A DNA stretch of 34,984 nucleotides from Chitinispirillales bacterium (GTDB taxonomy: Bacteria > Fibrobacterota > Chitinivibrionia > Chitinivibrionales > Chitinispirillaceae), in contig JAITCM010000138.1 in NCBI GenBank assembly GCA_031283085.1, positions 1 to 34,984 of the forward strand. The letters run 5' to 3'. Positions 14,154 to 23,003 of the stretch are shown here, piece by piece (position 1 is the first letter of the stretch; each line of letters starts with the position of its first letter). Under the pieces are notes generated by a model. That model was given only the letters and a program-made list of their open reading frames with translations, did no database searches and was not told the origin of the DNA. Both the position numbers and the translations under genes were made by a program.

Positions 14154-17100
14154 TTAATCTTTCACGCACCGCACCGAAAACCCGTTAGCCTTGTTATTGT
14201 TCCCTTCGCTTACGACATCGTCGCTATACTGCATCCCCTTGGAGTACGCCGTTTTGCCGTCCGCCGCTTCCGTGGCCGACCACCAGTACCCGCGGTAGTC
14301 CGCGGTGTTGAATATGCCGCCGGTAAGACGGCCGCCGCCCGGCTGCGCCGAAAAACCGTAGTCATCGGAACCGTTGCCGCTGTCTTTCCATCCGCTTACC
14401 GACTTCAGTTTTTTGCCTGCCGACGCGGGTTCGCCCGTGGCCGTTGCCAATCCGTCCCACTCCTGACGGGCAGGCAGGCGCCAGCCGGCGGGACAGGCCT
14501 TTACGGCGGCGGCCCAATTGTACAGCATGCCGTATTTGTCACAGTTGGTCTTTGCGTCGCCGTAGCAAGCGGAACCGTCCGGCGTCTGGAAGTTAAGATT
14601 CTGCGCCATCCAGGTTTTGCCGGATATGTTTATTGTTTTGTACGTTTTGCCGTCCCGCGGGTCGCGGAGAGAGCCGTACTCTATGGCATCGAAGTTTGCC
14701 GTTACCGTTACGGCGGTCGCCGGCATGATGAACGCGGTCGTCGTCAAGTTTGCGCCGGCGAAGATTACGCCGCCCGTAGCCGTCCAATTTTTGAACCGCT
14801 TGCCATCCGGCGGGGTTCCGGTGGACACGGTAACAGTCGCACCCGCCGCGTACGCGCCGGCGCCGGACGCGCCGACGCCCGCGCCTGATACGGTTACCGT
14901 GTACGTCGCGGCGGCGGGCGGCGCGGCGGCGGAAGCGGCTTTCTCATAGACGCAGCGTACAGACATACCGTCGTTTTTGCTGTCGTTGTTCTCGCCCACA
15001 AGGTCAAGTTCGCAGTTCATGTAGCGGTAGTAGGCGGTGTTGGCGCCGCTCTCCGTGGCCGACCACCAGTAGCCGTTGGCTCCGGCGCCTAAGAAGTCGC
15101 CGGCGGCGCGGCGGTACCCGCCGGGCAGGGCAGAGAAGCCGTACTCATCGGAACCGTTGCCCCCCTTGTTCCAACCGCTGTTTGTTTTAAGCTTCTTTCC
15201 GGGATTGCCGCCGACCAGACTGACCAGGTTCCCCCACTCCTGGCGGGTGGGTAAGCGCCACCCGGCCGGACAGGCCTTCTTAGCCGCCTCCCAGTCGTAC
15301 TGCCGGCCGTACCCCTCGCAAAAACCGCACCAGGAACCGGTCGGCGTTTGGAAGTTCAGGTTCTCCGCCATCCACGTATAGTCGCCTACGGTTATCGTGT
15401 TGTAGGTTTTGCCGTCCCGACGGTCGTGAAGCGTGCCGTAGGGGACGGTCATCCTGGCGAACTTGGCCGCCAGCGCTTTGTCGGCGTCCATTGTAACGAT
15501 TACGGTCGCCTCTTTGGACGCCGACGCGCCCGTCCAGCCCGTGAATTTGTAGCCGCTCGCCGGCGTGGCCGTCACGGTAACGCTCGACCCCGCCTCGTAG
15601 CCGCTCCAGGTCCCAGGACTCACGACGCCGCCCTCCGGCGGCGACGCGCCCGTCGTTAGCGCGTATACCCGCTGCTGCCGCGAAAGTTGGAAGTTGGCCG
15701 TCAGCATCTTGCTGCCGTCCATCGTGACCGTCCATGGATTTGCCGTGCCGGACGCGTTGCCTGTCCAGCCGCTAAACGCGTAGCCACCCGCCGGTACAGC
15801 CGCTATGGCAACCTGCTCGCCGGCGGCGTACAGCTTCTTTTCGGGGTTGCAGGCGACCGCGCCGCCCCCCGGCGGCGACACGTTCACCGCGAGCGTGTAT
15901 CCCGGAGAAAAGTTGGCCGTTATCGCCTTGTTGCCGTTCATGGTAATCGCGACCGGATTCGCCTTTCCGGACGCGCCGCCGCCCCAACCGGCAAACACAT
16001 AGCCGCTCACGGGGGCGGCCGATAAGGTAACCGTCTCACCGGCGGCGTACTGCGCCCTGTTGGGGCTGTATACCACGCTGCCGCTCCCGGGTGGAGACAC
16101 GGCAACCGCGAGCGTATATCCCAAAGAGAAGTTGGCCGTCAGCGTTTTGCCGCCGTCCATCACAATCGCCAGGGGGTTAGCGGCGCCCGTGGCGCCGCCG
16201 CTCCATCCGGTAAACATATAGCCCGCGGCGGGGGCGGCCACTATGGCGACCACCTCGCCGGCCGGATATATCTTCTTGGCGGGGTTGCAGGTGACCGCGC
16301 CGCCCTCCGGCGGGTACGCGTTCACCGCGAGCGCGTACCCCGGTTGGAAACCGGCCGTTATCGCCTTGTTGCCGTCCATCTTTACAGTTCCGGGATTTGC
16401 CGTGCCCGACGCGTTGCCGCCCCAACCGGTAAACATATAGCCCGCGGCGGGGGTGGCCGTTATAGTAACCGATTCGCCGGCGGCGTAAAGCGCCTTGTTG
16501 GGGCTGTAAGCAACGCTGCCGCCGTTAGGCGGGGAGACGGCCGCGGTAAGCGTATATACTATTTGAAAGTTGGCAGTTACAGCCTTGTTGCCGTTCATGG
16601 TAATTGTCCCGGGGTTAACGGCACCCGATACGCTGCCGCCCCAGCCGGTAAACGTGTAGCCGGCCGCGGGAGTGGCCGCTATGGTAACCCGCTCGCCGGC
16701 CATGTACGTCGTTTTGTTGGGGTTGTACGCCGCTGTGCCGCCGCCCGGCGGAGAGGCGGTTACGGTTAGCGTGTAGACCGGCTGGAAGTTGGCCGTCAGC
16801 GCCTTGTTACCGTCCATTATGAGCGTCCCGGGGTTAGGCATCCCCGCCGCGGCGCCGGCCCAGCCTGTAAAAACATACCCGCTCGCCGGGGTAGCCGCCA
16901 CTGCGACCAACTCGTTTACAGCGTATACTTTTTTGTTGGGGTTATATACGACGGTACCGCCGCCCTGCGGGGACGTCTTTATTGTAAGGGTATAGCCCTG
17001 TTGGGCGCCGGCCGCCGTTTGGGGCATAACGGGCACGGCGGCAAAAAACGCGATTAGCGTTGCGGCGGCAACCGACGCTCCCACCCGTCCGCGCGCCGAC

Positions 17101-17186
17101 AAGCGCTTAAAAAACGCTCTTATCGTAGCCAATCCCTTCCCCAAGAGTATCCCCCGCGAAGCCGCAGCCAACCATGGCGCCGTCAC
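14154..17186 (-). CDS. secreted protein with seven InlB-type repeats and two FISUMP domains, 1010 aa
   Basis: A signal-peptide-like segment (VGASVAAATLIAFFAAVPVM, then QTAAGAQQ) precedes seven tandem ~73-residue modules (residues ~65-582), each with Y-T-L-x-V, SPPxGG, AGExV, PAAGYxFTGW and TMNGNKAxTANF. These are Listeria-Bacteroides/InlB-type small beta repeats. FISUMP domain 1 (~583-748) has WMAENLNFQTP, CPAGWRLPTRQEW, YGFSALPGGYR, YWWSATE and SVRCVYE. An eighth diverged repeat (~755-836) links to FISUMP domain 2 (~838-1010) with the same motifs. FISUMP proteins are abundant in Fibrobacter and presumed surface-exposed, possibly binding or adhesive; function is unproven. Start GTG 17186 lacks a Shine-Dalgarno, so a shorter start is possible. 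Confidence 0.85.
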   Translation of the reverse strand: MTAPWLAAASRGILLGKGLATIRAFFKRLSARGRVGASVAAATLIAFFAAVPVMPQTAAGAQQGYTLTIKTSPQGGGTVVYNPNKKVYAVNELVAVAATPASGYVFTGWAGAAAGMPNPGTLIMDGNKALTANFQPVYTLTVTASPPGGGTAAYNPNKTTYMAGERVTIAATPAAGYTFTGWGGSVSGAVNPGTITMNGNKAVTANFQIVYTLTAAVSPPNGGSVAYSPNKALYAAGESVTITATPAAGYMFTGWGGNASGTANPGTVKMDGNKAITAGFQPGYALAVNAYPPEGGAVTCNPAKKIYPAGEVVAIVAAPAAGYMFTGWSGGATGAANPLAIVMDGGKTLTANFSLGYTLAVAVSPPGSGSVVYSPNRAQYAAGETVTLSAAPVSGYVFAGWGGGASGKANPVAITMNGNKAITANFSPGYTLAVNVSPPGGGAVACNPEKKLYAAGEQVAIAAVPAGGYAFSGWTGNASGTANPWTVTMDGSKMLTANFQLSRQQRVYALTTGASPPEGGVVSPGTWSGYEAGSSVTVTATPASGYKFTGWTGASASKEATVIVTMDADKALAAKFARMTVPYGTLHDRRDGKTYNTITVGDYTWMAENLNFQTPTGSWCGFCEGYGRQYDWEAAKKACPAGWRLPTRQEWGNLVSLVGGNPGKKLKTNSGWNKGGNGSDEYGFSALPGGYRRAAGDFLGAGANGYWWSATESGANTAYYRYMNCELDLVGENNDSKNDGMSVRCVYEKAASAAAPPAAATYTVTVSGAGVGASGAGAYAAGATVTVSTGTPPDGKRFKNWTATGGVIFAGANLTTTAFIMPATAVTVTANFDAIEYGSLRDPRDGKTYKTINISGKTWMAQNLNFQTPDGSACYGDAKTNCDKYGMLYNWAAAVKACPAGWRLPARQEWDGLATATGEPASAGKKLKSVSGWKDSGNGSDDYGFSAQPGGGRLTGGIFNTADYRGYWWSATEAADGKTAYSKGMQYSDDVVSEGNNNKANGFSVRCVKD
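15450..16994 (-). repeat. seven tandem ~219-bp repeats encoding InlB-type modules
   Basis: Each unit encodes about 73 residues (the sixth about 78) with the shared GYxFTGW core. Units differ mostly at third positions and linker residues. The first begins at 16994 (Tyr65) and the seventh ends near 15450. Recombination between units could change module number. Confidence 0.85.
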
Positions 17187-17274
17187 TTACATCTGTAATG
17201 CATATGAAAACCCGCCTACGGTAATCCGTTGTTGAAATATAATTAAAGTTTTACCCGCGGAGTGGGAAATTTTG

Positions 17275-17304
17275 AAAAAAATTAACTTTTCGCCGCCCGC
17301 GGCG
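17275..17304 (-). terminator. possible terminator after the diguanylate cyclase gene
   Basis: On the minus strand CGCCG-CGGG-CGGCG (17304-17291) is followed by AAAAGTTAATTTTTTT. The stem is short and the T-run is offset by several bases, so this is tentative. Confidence 0.3.
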
Positions 17305-17323
17305 CACATCGGAGCAAAACTCT

Positions 17324-19546
17324 TTACTTTGAGCTGACCTTCATGCCCGGATTATAAAGCGACACCATGTTCCGCCCGCCCTTTTTGGAAGCGTACAGCG
17401 CCTTGTCGGCGCAGTCTATGAGTTCCTGTTGCGTCGTCCCGTATGTGGGAAAAGTCGCGCAACCTATGCTTATCGTAACGCGCAGTTTGTTTTGACCGTT
17501 TTCTATCACCTTGGCTTCCACCGTTTGCCTTATGCGTTCGGCTATGGCCATGGCCCCCTGCTCGGCGGTTTCGGGTAGCACCACGGTGAACTCTTCGCCG
17601 CCGTACCGGGCCGGAAAGTCGGTTGCCCGCACGGCGATTCTTATGCAACCGGCTATCTCGCGCAGTACTAAGTCGCCTACCGGGTGGCCGTAGGTATCGT
17701 TGAAGTTTTTGAAGTGGTCTATGTCTGTAAGCAGCATGGATAGCGGACGCCCGTGGCGCTTTGCCCGCTCGAACTCGCGGGCAGCAATCTCCTGAAAGGT
17801 ACGGTGGTTGTTGAGGCCGGTCAATCCGTCGGTCGTGGCTAATTTTTCCATTTTCAGGTACAGCATCGACCGGGTGAGGGCCACGGAAGCGTTCTCCACC
17901 ATGGTATTCAGTATTTGTTCGAGCTCGGGGTTGAAGAACTCCGGCGTCGCGCTCTCCGCGGAGAAGAGGCCGACGCACCTGCGTTCTTCGCCGCCGAAGA
18001 TGGGGATAATCAGCAGCGAGCGGACGTTCGGGTTCTGCGGCTCTTCCGGGACGAAGCGGTAGTTTCTCTTCGCCTGTACGTCGCCGACATTTACCGTACA
18101 GCCTTTGTTGAACGCGTAAGCGTATATGCCGCCGGTGGCCGTTGCGAACTCCATCCCCTCGGCGAGCTCCCCCGCCGCGCCGCCGATATGCTGCAACTTT
18201 ATGGAATTCCTCTCGCGGTCGTGCAGGGCGATTATCTGCCGCGAGCAGGCAGGGGCGGCTTTCGGCACCATGTCGAGGATTACCCTGAATATTTCCTCCG
18301 GTTTGAGCGCCACGGAGAGGTTGTGGCTCAGTTCGTACAGGGCGTTGAAGGTCTTGGCCGCGTGCTCTAAGGAGACGCGCATACGGATATTCACTATGAG
18401 CGCGGCGGCAATGATGGCAAAGCGCCGCATGAGCTCCTTGTCGTGTTCGGTGAAGGCGTTTTTGTTTACGCTGTCCACCGCCAGCACGCCTATGAGTTCC
18501 TTGCTGCTTTCGGCGACGATGGGCGCTGCGAGTATGGAGCAAACCCCCTCGTCTTTGGCGTAGTATGGGAGCCCGCTCCCCTGGTAGAGCGAGAGGTCGC
18601 CGCTCATGAACAGCATATTGTCCTTCGCCGCCTTGCCTATGACGCCGGCGCCGAATGGGATTTGCGCGTTTTCCACTATCTGCACGCCGGTCTTGGCGTC
18701 GTAACAGTTGAGCGCCAGAGTATTTTTGGCGCCGTCGTAAATGAAGGCGCTTGCGGTCAGGCCTTTGAAATTGTAGCGCATGAAGTAGAGCATCGACTTG
18801 AGCTGCACGTTCACGCCGTCGCCGCCGACATTAAGTAGCGAGATGGTGTCGGTGGACGACGCGGCACCGTCTATCCGCAGGGTGCGGGTACCTACGCCCA
18901 TGGGCACAGTGGCGTTCTCGGCGACGGGGTTCTTTCCGGCGAAATCCCTCCTCGCCGCCCCGAGGTCACGCGAGCGCCCCATAGCGCCGGAGAGCGCGTT
19001 GTTGCGGACCTCCTCAAGCATCGCGTCGAACTCCCGCTCCTGCGCCTCGCCGCGCCTTTTAAGCACCCACCACGGGACAAACCCGGCGGCAAACGACAGC
19101 GCCCAGAAGCCGAGCAGCTGAAAGAAGAACGAGAGCGGCCCGCCCGACGGCGAGGGTTCCCTCGTCTCCATTACTACCTGGCCGGTATAAAAGAGCGCCG
19201 AAAAAAGGAACACCGCGCCCCAAGTAAAGTCCGGCCTGACAAGCGCCGACAAGGCCACAGAGGCGGCAAGAAGCAACGGATAGACGCTCTGCAACCCCTC
19301 CCCGTTCGGGAACAGCGTCCTTGAAAGCAGCACCATGGCAACGGGCCACAAAAACAGATACGTGCCGACATTGCGCAACGGACGGCGCAACGCCCGCCAA
19401 ACCACGACGCACAACGCCGACAACGGAAGCGCAAGCCCCGTGTACCCAAAAACGCCATGCCCATCGTCGCCGGCCCCGTTTATCACACCTGAGGCGGCCA
19501 CGGCGGCTATGCCGATTGTCAGTATATAATTAAGGATAGATAACAT
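17324..19546 (-). CDS. membrane diguanylate cyclase with two GAF domains
   Basis: The N-terminal ~175 residues contain about six hydrophobic helices (for example LNYILTIGIAAVAASGVI and YPLLLAASVALSALV). Two GAF-type domains follow: the first around MLYFMRYNFKGLTASAFIYD to LAAPIVAESSKELIGVLAVD, the second around LYELSHNLSVALKPEEIF to LLIIPIFGGEERRCVGLFSA. The C-terminal GGDEF domain has LTDIDHFKNFNDTYGHPVGD, the active site RYGGEEF and, five residues before it, RATD, a matching RxxD inhibitory site. It should therefore make c-di-GMP with product inhibition. No EAL domain is present. ATG 19546 (MLSILNYIL) is preferred over TTG 19591. It is divergent from the glycosyltransferase gene, with an 85-bp gap. 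Confidence 0.9.
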   Translation of the reverse strand: MLSILNYILTIGIAAVAASGVINGAGDDGHGVFGYTGLALPLSALCVVVWRALRRPLRNVGTYLFLWPVAMVLLSRTLFPNGEGLQSVYPLLLAASVALSALVRPDFTWGAVFLFSALFYTGQVVMETREPSPSGGPLSFFFQLLGFWALSFAAGFVPWWVLKRRGEAQEREFDAMLEEVRNNALSGAMGRSRDLGAARRDFAGKNPVAENATVPMGVGTRTLRIDGAASSTDTISLLNVGGDGVNVQLKSMLYFMRYNFKGLTASAFIYDGAKNTLALNCYDAKTGVQIVENAQIPFGAGVIGKAAKDNMLFMSGDLSLYQGSGLPYYAKDEGVCSILAAPIVAESSKELIGVLAVDSVNKNAFTEHDKELMRRFAIIAAALIVNIRMRVSLEHAAKTFNALYELSHNLSVALKPEEIFRVILDMVPKAAPACSRQIIALHDRERNSIKLQHIGGAAGELAEGMEFATATGGIYAYAFNKGCTVNVGDVQAKRNYRFVPEEPQNPNVRSLLIIPIFGGEERRCVGLFSAESATPEFFNPELEQILNTMVENASVALTRSMLYLKMEKLATTDGLTGLNNHRTFQEIAAREFERAKRHGRPLSMLLTDIDHFKNFNDTYGHPVGDLVLREIAGCIRIAVRATDFPARYGGEEFTVVLPETAEQGAMAIAERIRQTVEAKVIENGQNKLRVTISIGCATFPTYGTTQQELIDCADKALYASKKGGRNMVSLYNPGMKVSSK

Positions 19547-19631
19547 TGCCTGTTCGGGTATATTTGTACTGTATTGATACCTTAAACACAAAATAAATAT
19601 ACATTACGCCGCGGCGCCATAAATTATTTTA

Positions 19632-20756
19632 ATGATTATGGACGACAAAACCAAAAATATCGGACGGTTCAAGAGGTTGCTCCTCCGCCTTATGGGGCCA
19701 AAACTGTCGCAGTGGTTCATTCTGCAGCTGCTGCGCAGAAAGATAGACGGGAGCCCGGCTGTACTGCCGGCCGACCTCAACCGCTCCACGGAGATACTCT
19801 TCATCCTGCCGTCCGACAGGCTCGATATGATATTCCATATGGAGAGCCTGTTCGCCATCCTCGGCAGGTACAGGAACTCCAATCTGACCTTCGTCTGCCC
19901 GACCGCCCACATCCCGTTTGTGAACACCGTTAAAAACGCGCGCGTGATGAAGTTCAACCCCGCGGAATTCTCGCTCTACAGCGCGGAGTTCAACAGACTC
20001 GTCGCGGAGCTGAATGTCAAATCTTTCGATATATGCGTGATGCTTGAGCGGCGCTGTACGCTCGCCCACCTCTACTTGGCGGGGCTATGCCGCGCTCACT
20101 TACGCGTGGGCTGGGATTCCGGAAACAGTTACCCGTTCCTGAACATCCGCTTATTGGCGGCGGAGCGGGAGGACGTCTCGATGTGGGAGCGCAACTTGGA
20201 GGCGGCAAAGATACTGGAGGCCGACATAGAGTCGCGCCCGCGCTGGGGCGTCCAGAAGTCCGCGGCGGAGGAGGTGGCGCAGCTACTGGGCGAAAACAGG
20301 CTGAAAAAAGACCCGGCGCTTATCTGTATCGACCTGGCAAGCTTGGAGAGCGGCTGCGGCAAAGAGTGGTGCGCCGAAATGATGAAAACACTAAAAGGCA
20401 CCTACGGAATGGGACAGTTCTGCGTATTCGGCGGAATTGAGGAGGACAATCAACCGCCGAAAGAGGCGCCGTTTCCAATCCTGCCGCCGATGTCAATCCC
20501 AAAAACCGCCGCCCTGATATCATATACAGACGTGGTAATCGCCGGTTTCGGCCCCATGTTCGGCCTGACCCAAATATCATCAAAGAGCAAGATTGTTCCG
20601 GTGCTGTCAAAAGAGCACGCCGTGAAATACTGTAAGAAAAACGAGAGGATAATGCCGGTGATATTTTCAGACAAACCGGGACAGTCGGATATTAGAACCA
20701 TTGTCAGGAATGTTAAAGAAATATTGGGCCGCACTACACCGCTTTCTTCCCTTTGA
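19632..20756 (+). CDS. glycosyltransferase family 9 (heptosyltransferase)-like protein
   Basis: The 374-residue protein has a GT-B-like outline. The first Rossmann half is EILFILPSDRLDMIFHMESL, then YRNSNLTFVCPTAH, then FDICVMLERRCTLAHLYLAG and HLRVGWDSGNSYPFLNIRL. The second half has ALICIDLASLESGCGKEW and ISYTDVVIAGFGPMFGLTQI, where GT9 enzymes normally have their nucleotide-sugar-binding 'D..IG.DSGP.H' region. Here that motif reads VIAGFGPMFG, so the conserved Asp-Ser/Thr-Gly is degenerate. It may be an inactive or divergent member. The N-terminus is basic and amphipathic (GRFKRLLLRLMGPKLSQWFI), suggesting membrane association. The 3' end overlaps flhB (convergent) by 23 bp. Substrate unknown. 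Confidence 0.6.
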   Translation: MIMDDKTKNIGRFKRLLLRLMGPKLSQWFILQLLRRKIDGSPAVLPADLNRSTEILFILPSDRLDMIFHMESLFAILGRYRNSNLTFVCPTAHIPFVNTVKNARVMKFNPAEFSLYSAEFNRLVAELNVKSFDICVMLERRCTLAHLYLAGLCRAHLRVGWDSGNSYPFLNIRLLAAEREDVSMWERNLEAAKILEADIESRPRWGVQKSAAEEVAQLLGENRLKKDPALICIDLASLESGCGKEWCAEMMKTLKGTYGMGQFCVFGGIEEDNQPPKEAPFPILPPMSIPKTAALISYTDVVIAGFGPMFGLTQISSKSKIVPVLSKEHAVKYCKKNERIMPVIFSDKPGQSDIRTIVRNVKEILGRTTPLSSL

Positions 20757-21804
20757 GCCCGTAAACCCAAGCCATGATTTCCGCCACGGCCATATAAAAC
20801 TCCTCAGGAATGGGGCTCCCCACCTCCACCTTGTCGTACATTGCCCGCGCCAGCAGCTTATCCTCGCGTATCGGGACATCGTTCTCCTGCGCTATTTTTT
20901 TTATTCGCAGCGCCGCCAAATCCTTCCCCTTGGCCACAACCGTCGGCGCCTGCCCGTTGCTTTCGTCGTAGAGCATCGCTATAGCCAAGTGCGTCGGGTT
21001 GGTCACCACCACCGACGCCTGCGGCACCTGATCCATCATCTTGCGCCGCGCCATCTCCCTCTGCAACGCCCGGATACGCGCCTTCACCTGCGGGTCTCCC
21101 TCCATCTGCTTGTGCTCCTCCTTGATTTCCTGGTGCGACATCTTGAGCTTCTTTTCGTGCTCGTAGCGCTGATACCCGTAGTCGGCCAGGGCTATCAGAA
21201 GCATGACAAGCGCGGTGCGCAGGAATATGTCGTAGGCGGAGGCCAGCACGAACTGCCATATCATCATGACGGAGACGTCGGCGAGCGTGATAAGTATCTC
21301 GTACTCGCCCTTTATGGTGGCGTAGGCGATGTAGCCTATCAGGATAATCTTGAGGATGTTCTTTATGGTCTCTACGACGGTGCGCATGGAGAATATCCGC
21401 TTGAAGCCGCTCAATGGGTTGAGTTTCTCAAGCTTGGGTATCATAGGCTCGAAGGTGAAGAGCAACCCTATCTGCACGACGTTGGCCAATACCCCCGCGC
21501 ATAGTATGGCGCCGGCAAAAGGCAGTATAACCTTGATTAACAGCACTATCGCCCCCTGAGAGAGATCTATGAGACGCTGCATACTCATGTCGGCAACGGA
21601 ACATAGGGCGAAGTAGTCGCGTATGTGCGTGTCAAACTCCCGCATCATCCACGGTCCGACGAGGCGTAACAGGAATATGGCGGTGAGCAGCACAAAGACG
21701 GAGTTGACCTCCGTGCTCTTGGCCACCGTACCTTTCTTTCGAGCGTCGTCCCGTTTTTTTTCAGACGGGGCTTCTTCTTTTTCCTGCGATGAATCTTCGG
21801 CCAT
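20734..21804 (-). CDS. flhB: flagellar type III export protein FlhB
   Basis: FlhB is the export-gate subunit that switches substrate specificity from rod/hook to filament proteins. The N-terminus is SEKKRDDARKKGTVAKSTEV and four transmembrane helices follow. The cytoplasmic domain carries the self-cleavage motif VTNPTHLAIAMLYDE (cut between N and P). The 356 residues are of normal length. It is the last gene of the flagellar series here, 59 bp after fliR. flhA, which usually follows, is absent; the opposite-strand glycosyltransferase gene occupies that place. Confidence 0.97.
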   Translation of the reverse strand: MAEDSSQEKEEAPSEKKRDDARKKGTVAKSTEVNSVFVLLTAIFLLRLVGPWMMREFDTHIRDYFALCSVADMSMQRLIDLSQGAIVLLIKVILPFAGAILCAGVLANVVQIGLLFTFEPMIPKLEKLNPLSGFKRIFSMRTVVETIKNILKIILIGYIAYATIKGEYEILITLADVSVMMIWQFVLASAYDIFLRTALVMLLIALADYGYQRYEHEKKLKMSHQEIKEEHKQMEGDPQVKARIRALQREMARRKMMDQVPQASVVVTNPTHLAIAMLYDESNGQAPTVVAKGKDLAALRIKKIAQENDVPIREDKLLARAMYDKVEVGSPIPEEFYMAVAEIMAWVYGLKGKKAV

Positions 21805-21863
21805 ACCGCTGTCGTTGTTTTACCCTGTTTAAAATTAAAGTCAATAACAAAATCAAAAAATAT

Positions 21864-22658
21864 TTACCCGCTCATTATATATAATAACTTCCAAATGTCC
21901 CTGATGATTCCCTCGGCCATCCTTTTAAACAGATCGGCCAGCATCGGCAGTACTATGACCATCGTCGCCATTCCTATTATTATCTTCATCGGGAGGCCCA
22001 CGAAGAAGATGTTCATCTGCGGCACCGTGCGGGCTACTATGCCCATCGCCAACTCGGACAGCAATAACGTCACGAATATCGGGGCGGAGAGCTTGAGCCC
22101 CAATATGAAGACGTCGGCCGTCATTGTCGTAAGGTGATCCGCCATACCGCCGCCGGGAAAAGAGGCGCCGAATAACGGGACTATCTCAAAGCTCTTTTGC
22201 ACCGTGAGCAGCAAAAAGTAATGGCCGTTTATCGCCAGGAATAATATTGTAAAGAGTATTACCTGCAGCTGCCCCAAGACCGTCGTCTGCTCCTCCGTAA
22301 ACGGGTCGACAACCTCCACGAAGCCGAAGCCCATCTCGGTGTCCACCATCCGTCCGGCGAACTGCACCGCCGTGAAGAGGAACGAGGAGGCAAACCCCAC
22401 GGCGAGGCCGACGAGCGCCTCCTTTATCACCAGCATAAAAAAGAGAGGCAGCGTGAACGCCCCGGGAAAGGCCGGGAGTCCGGCGGCAAGCTGCACGGAA
22501 AAGAGCACCGAGGTAAGCAGCAATCCGAGCGCGACCTTGACCTGCGCGGGAATATAGTTCGCGCCGAAAATCGGGAGAAGCGCCAGCATGGTTATGACGC
22601 GGACGAACATCAGCAGGTAATACTGAATCTGGTCGAGCGTGACCATTAGGCCTTCCAT
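21864..22658 (-). CDS. fliR: flagellar export apparatus protein FliR
   Basis: This 264-residue membrane protein is part of the FliPQR export gate in the basal body. It has the FliR features LMFVRVITMLALLPIFGA near the N-terminus, VKVALGLLLTSVLFSVQ, KEALVGLAVGFASSFLFTAV and the late TVPQMNIFFVGLPMKIIIGM. Six or so helices are evident. It starts 19 bp after fliQ and is likely translated with it. Confidence 0.96.
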   Translation of the reverse strand: MEGLMVTLDQIQYYLLMFVRVITMLALLPIFGANYIPAQVKVALGLLLTSVLFSVQLAAGLPAFPGAFTLPLFFMLVIKEALVGLAVGFASSFLFTAVQFAGRMVDTEMGFGFVEVVDPFTEEQTTVLGQLQVILFTILFLAINGHYFLLLTVQKSFEIVPLFGASFPGGGMADHLTTMTADVFILGLKLSAPIFVTLLLSELAMGIVARTVPQMNIFFVGLPMKIIIGMATMVIVLPMLADLFKRMAEGIIRDIWKLLYIMSG

Positions 22659-22677
22659 ATCAGCCCGCCTTTTTTAA

Positions 22678-22950
22678 TCATCCCAAACCTATCCGGCCTA
22701 TCATACTGAACAGATTTGACGTATACTCCACCAGCTTAATCAGCATCCACGGCATTAAAAGCAACAGCACCAGCGATATTCCCAAGAATTTAGGGATGAA
22801 CGTCAGCGTGGCCTCGTGTATCTGGGTCGCGGCCTGGAATATGCCTATTATCACGCCCAGGGCCAGGCCGACCAACAGCATCGGGCCGGATAGCAGCAGC
22901 GTTATTATCAGCGCTTGACGGCCTATGTCTACCACTACCATCGGATCCAT
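22678..22950 (-). CDS. fliQ: flagellar export apparatus protein FliQ
   Basis: The 90-residue protein has two membrane helices: VVVDIGRQALIITLLLSGPM through GLALGVIIGIFQAATQIHEA, and FLGISLVLLLLMPWMLIKLV. The internal QAATQIHEATLTFIPK segment is diagnostic for FliQ. It sits between fliP (53 bp) and fliR (19 bp), the universal fliPQR order. Confidence 0.97.
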   Translation of the reverse strand: MDPMVVVDIGRQALIITLLLSGPMLLVGLALGVIIGIFQAATQIHEATLTFIPKFLGISLVLLLLMPWMLIKLVEYTSNLFSMIGRIGLG

Positions 22951-23003
22951 TCAAACTTTACCCCGTTTTAATGTTTTTAATCCTGATTCGGACCTTTCCC
23001 CCC

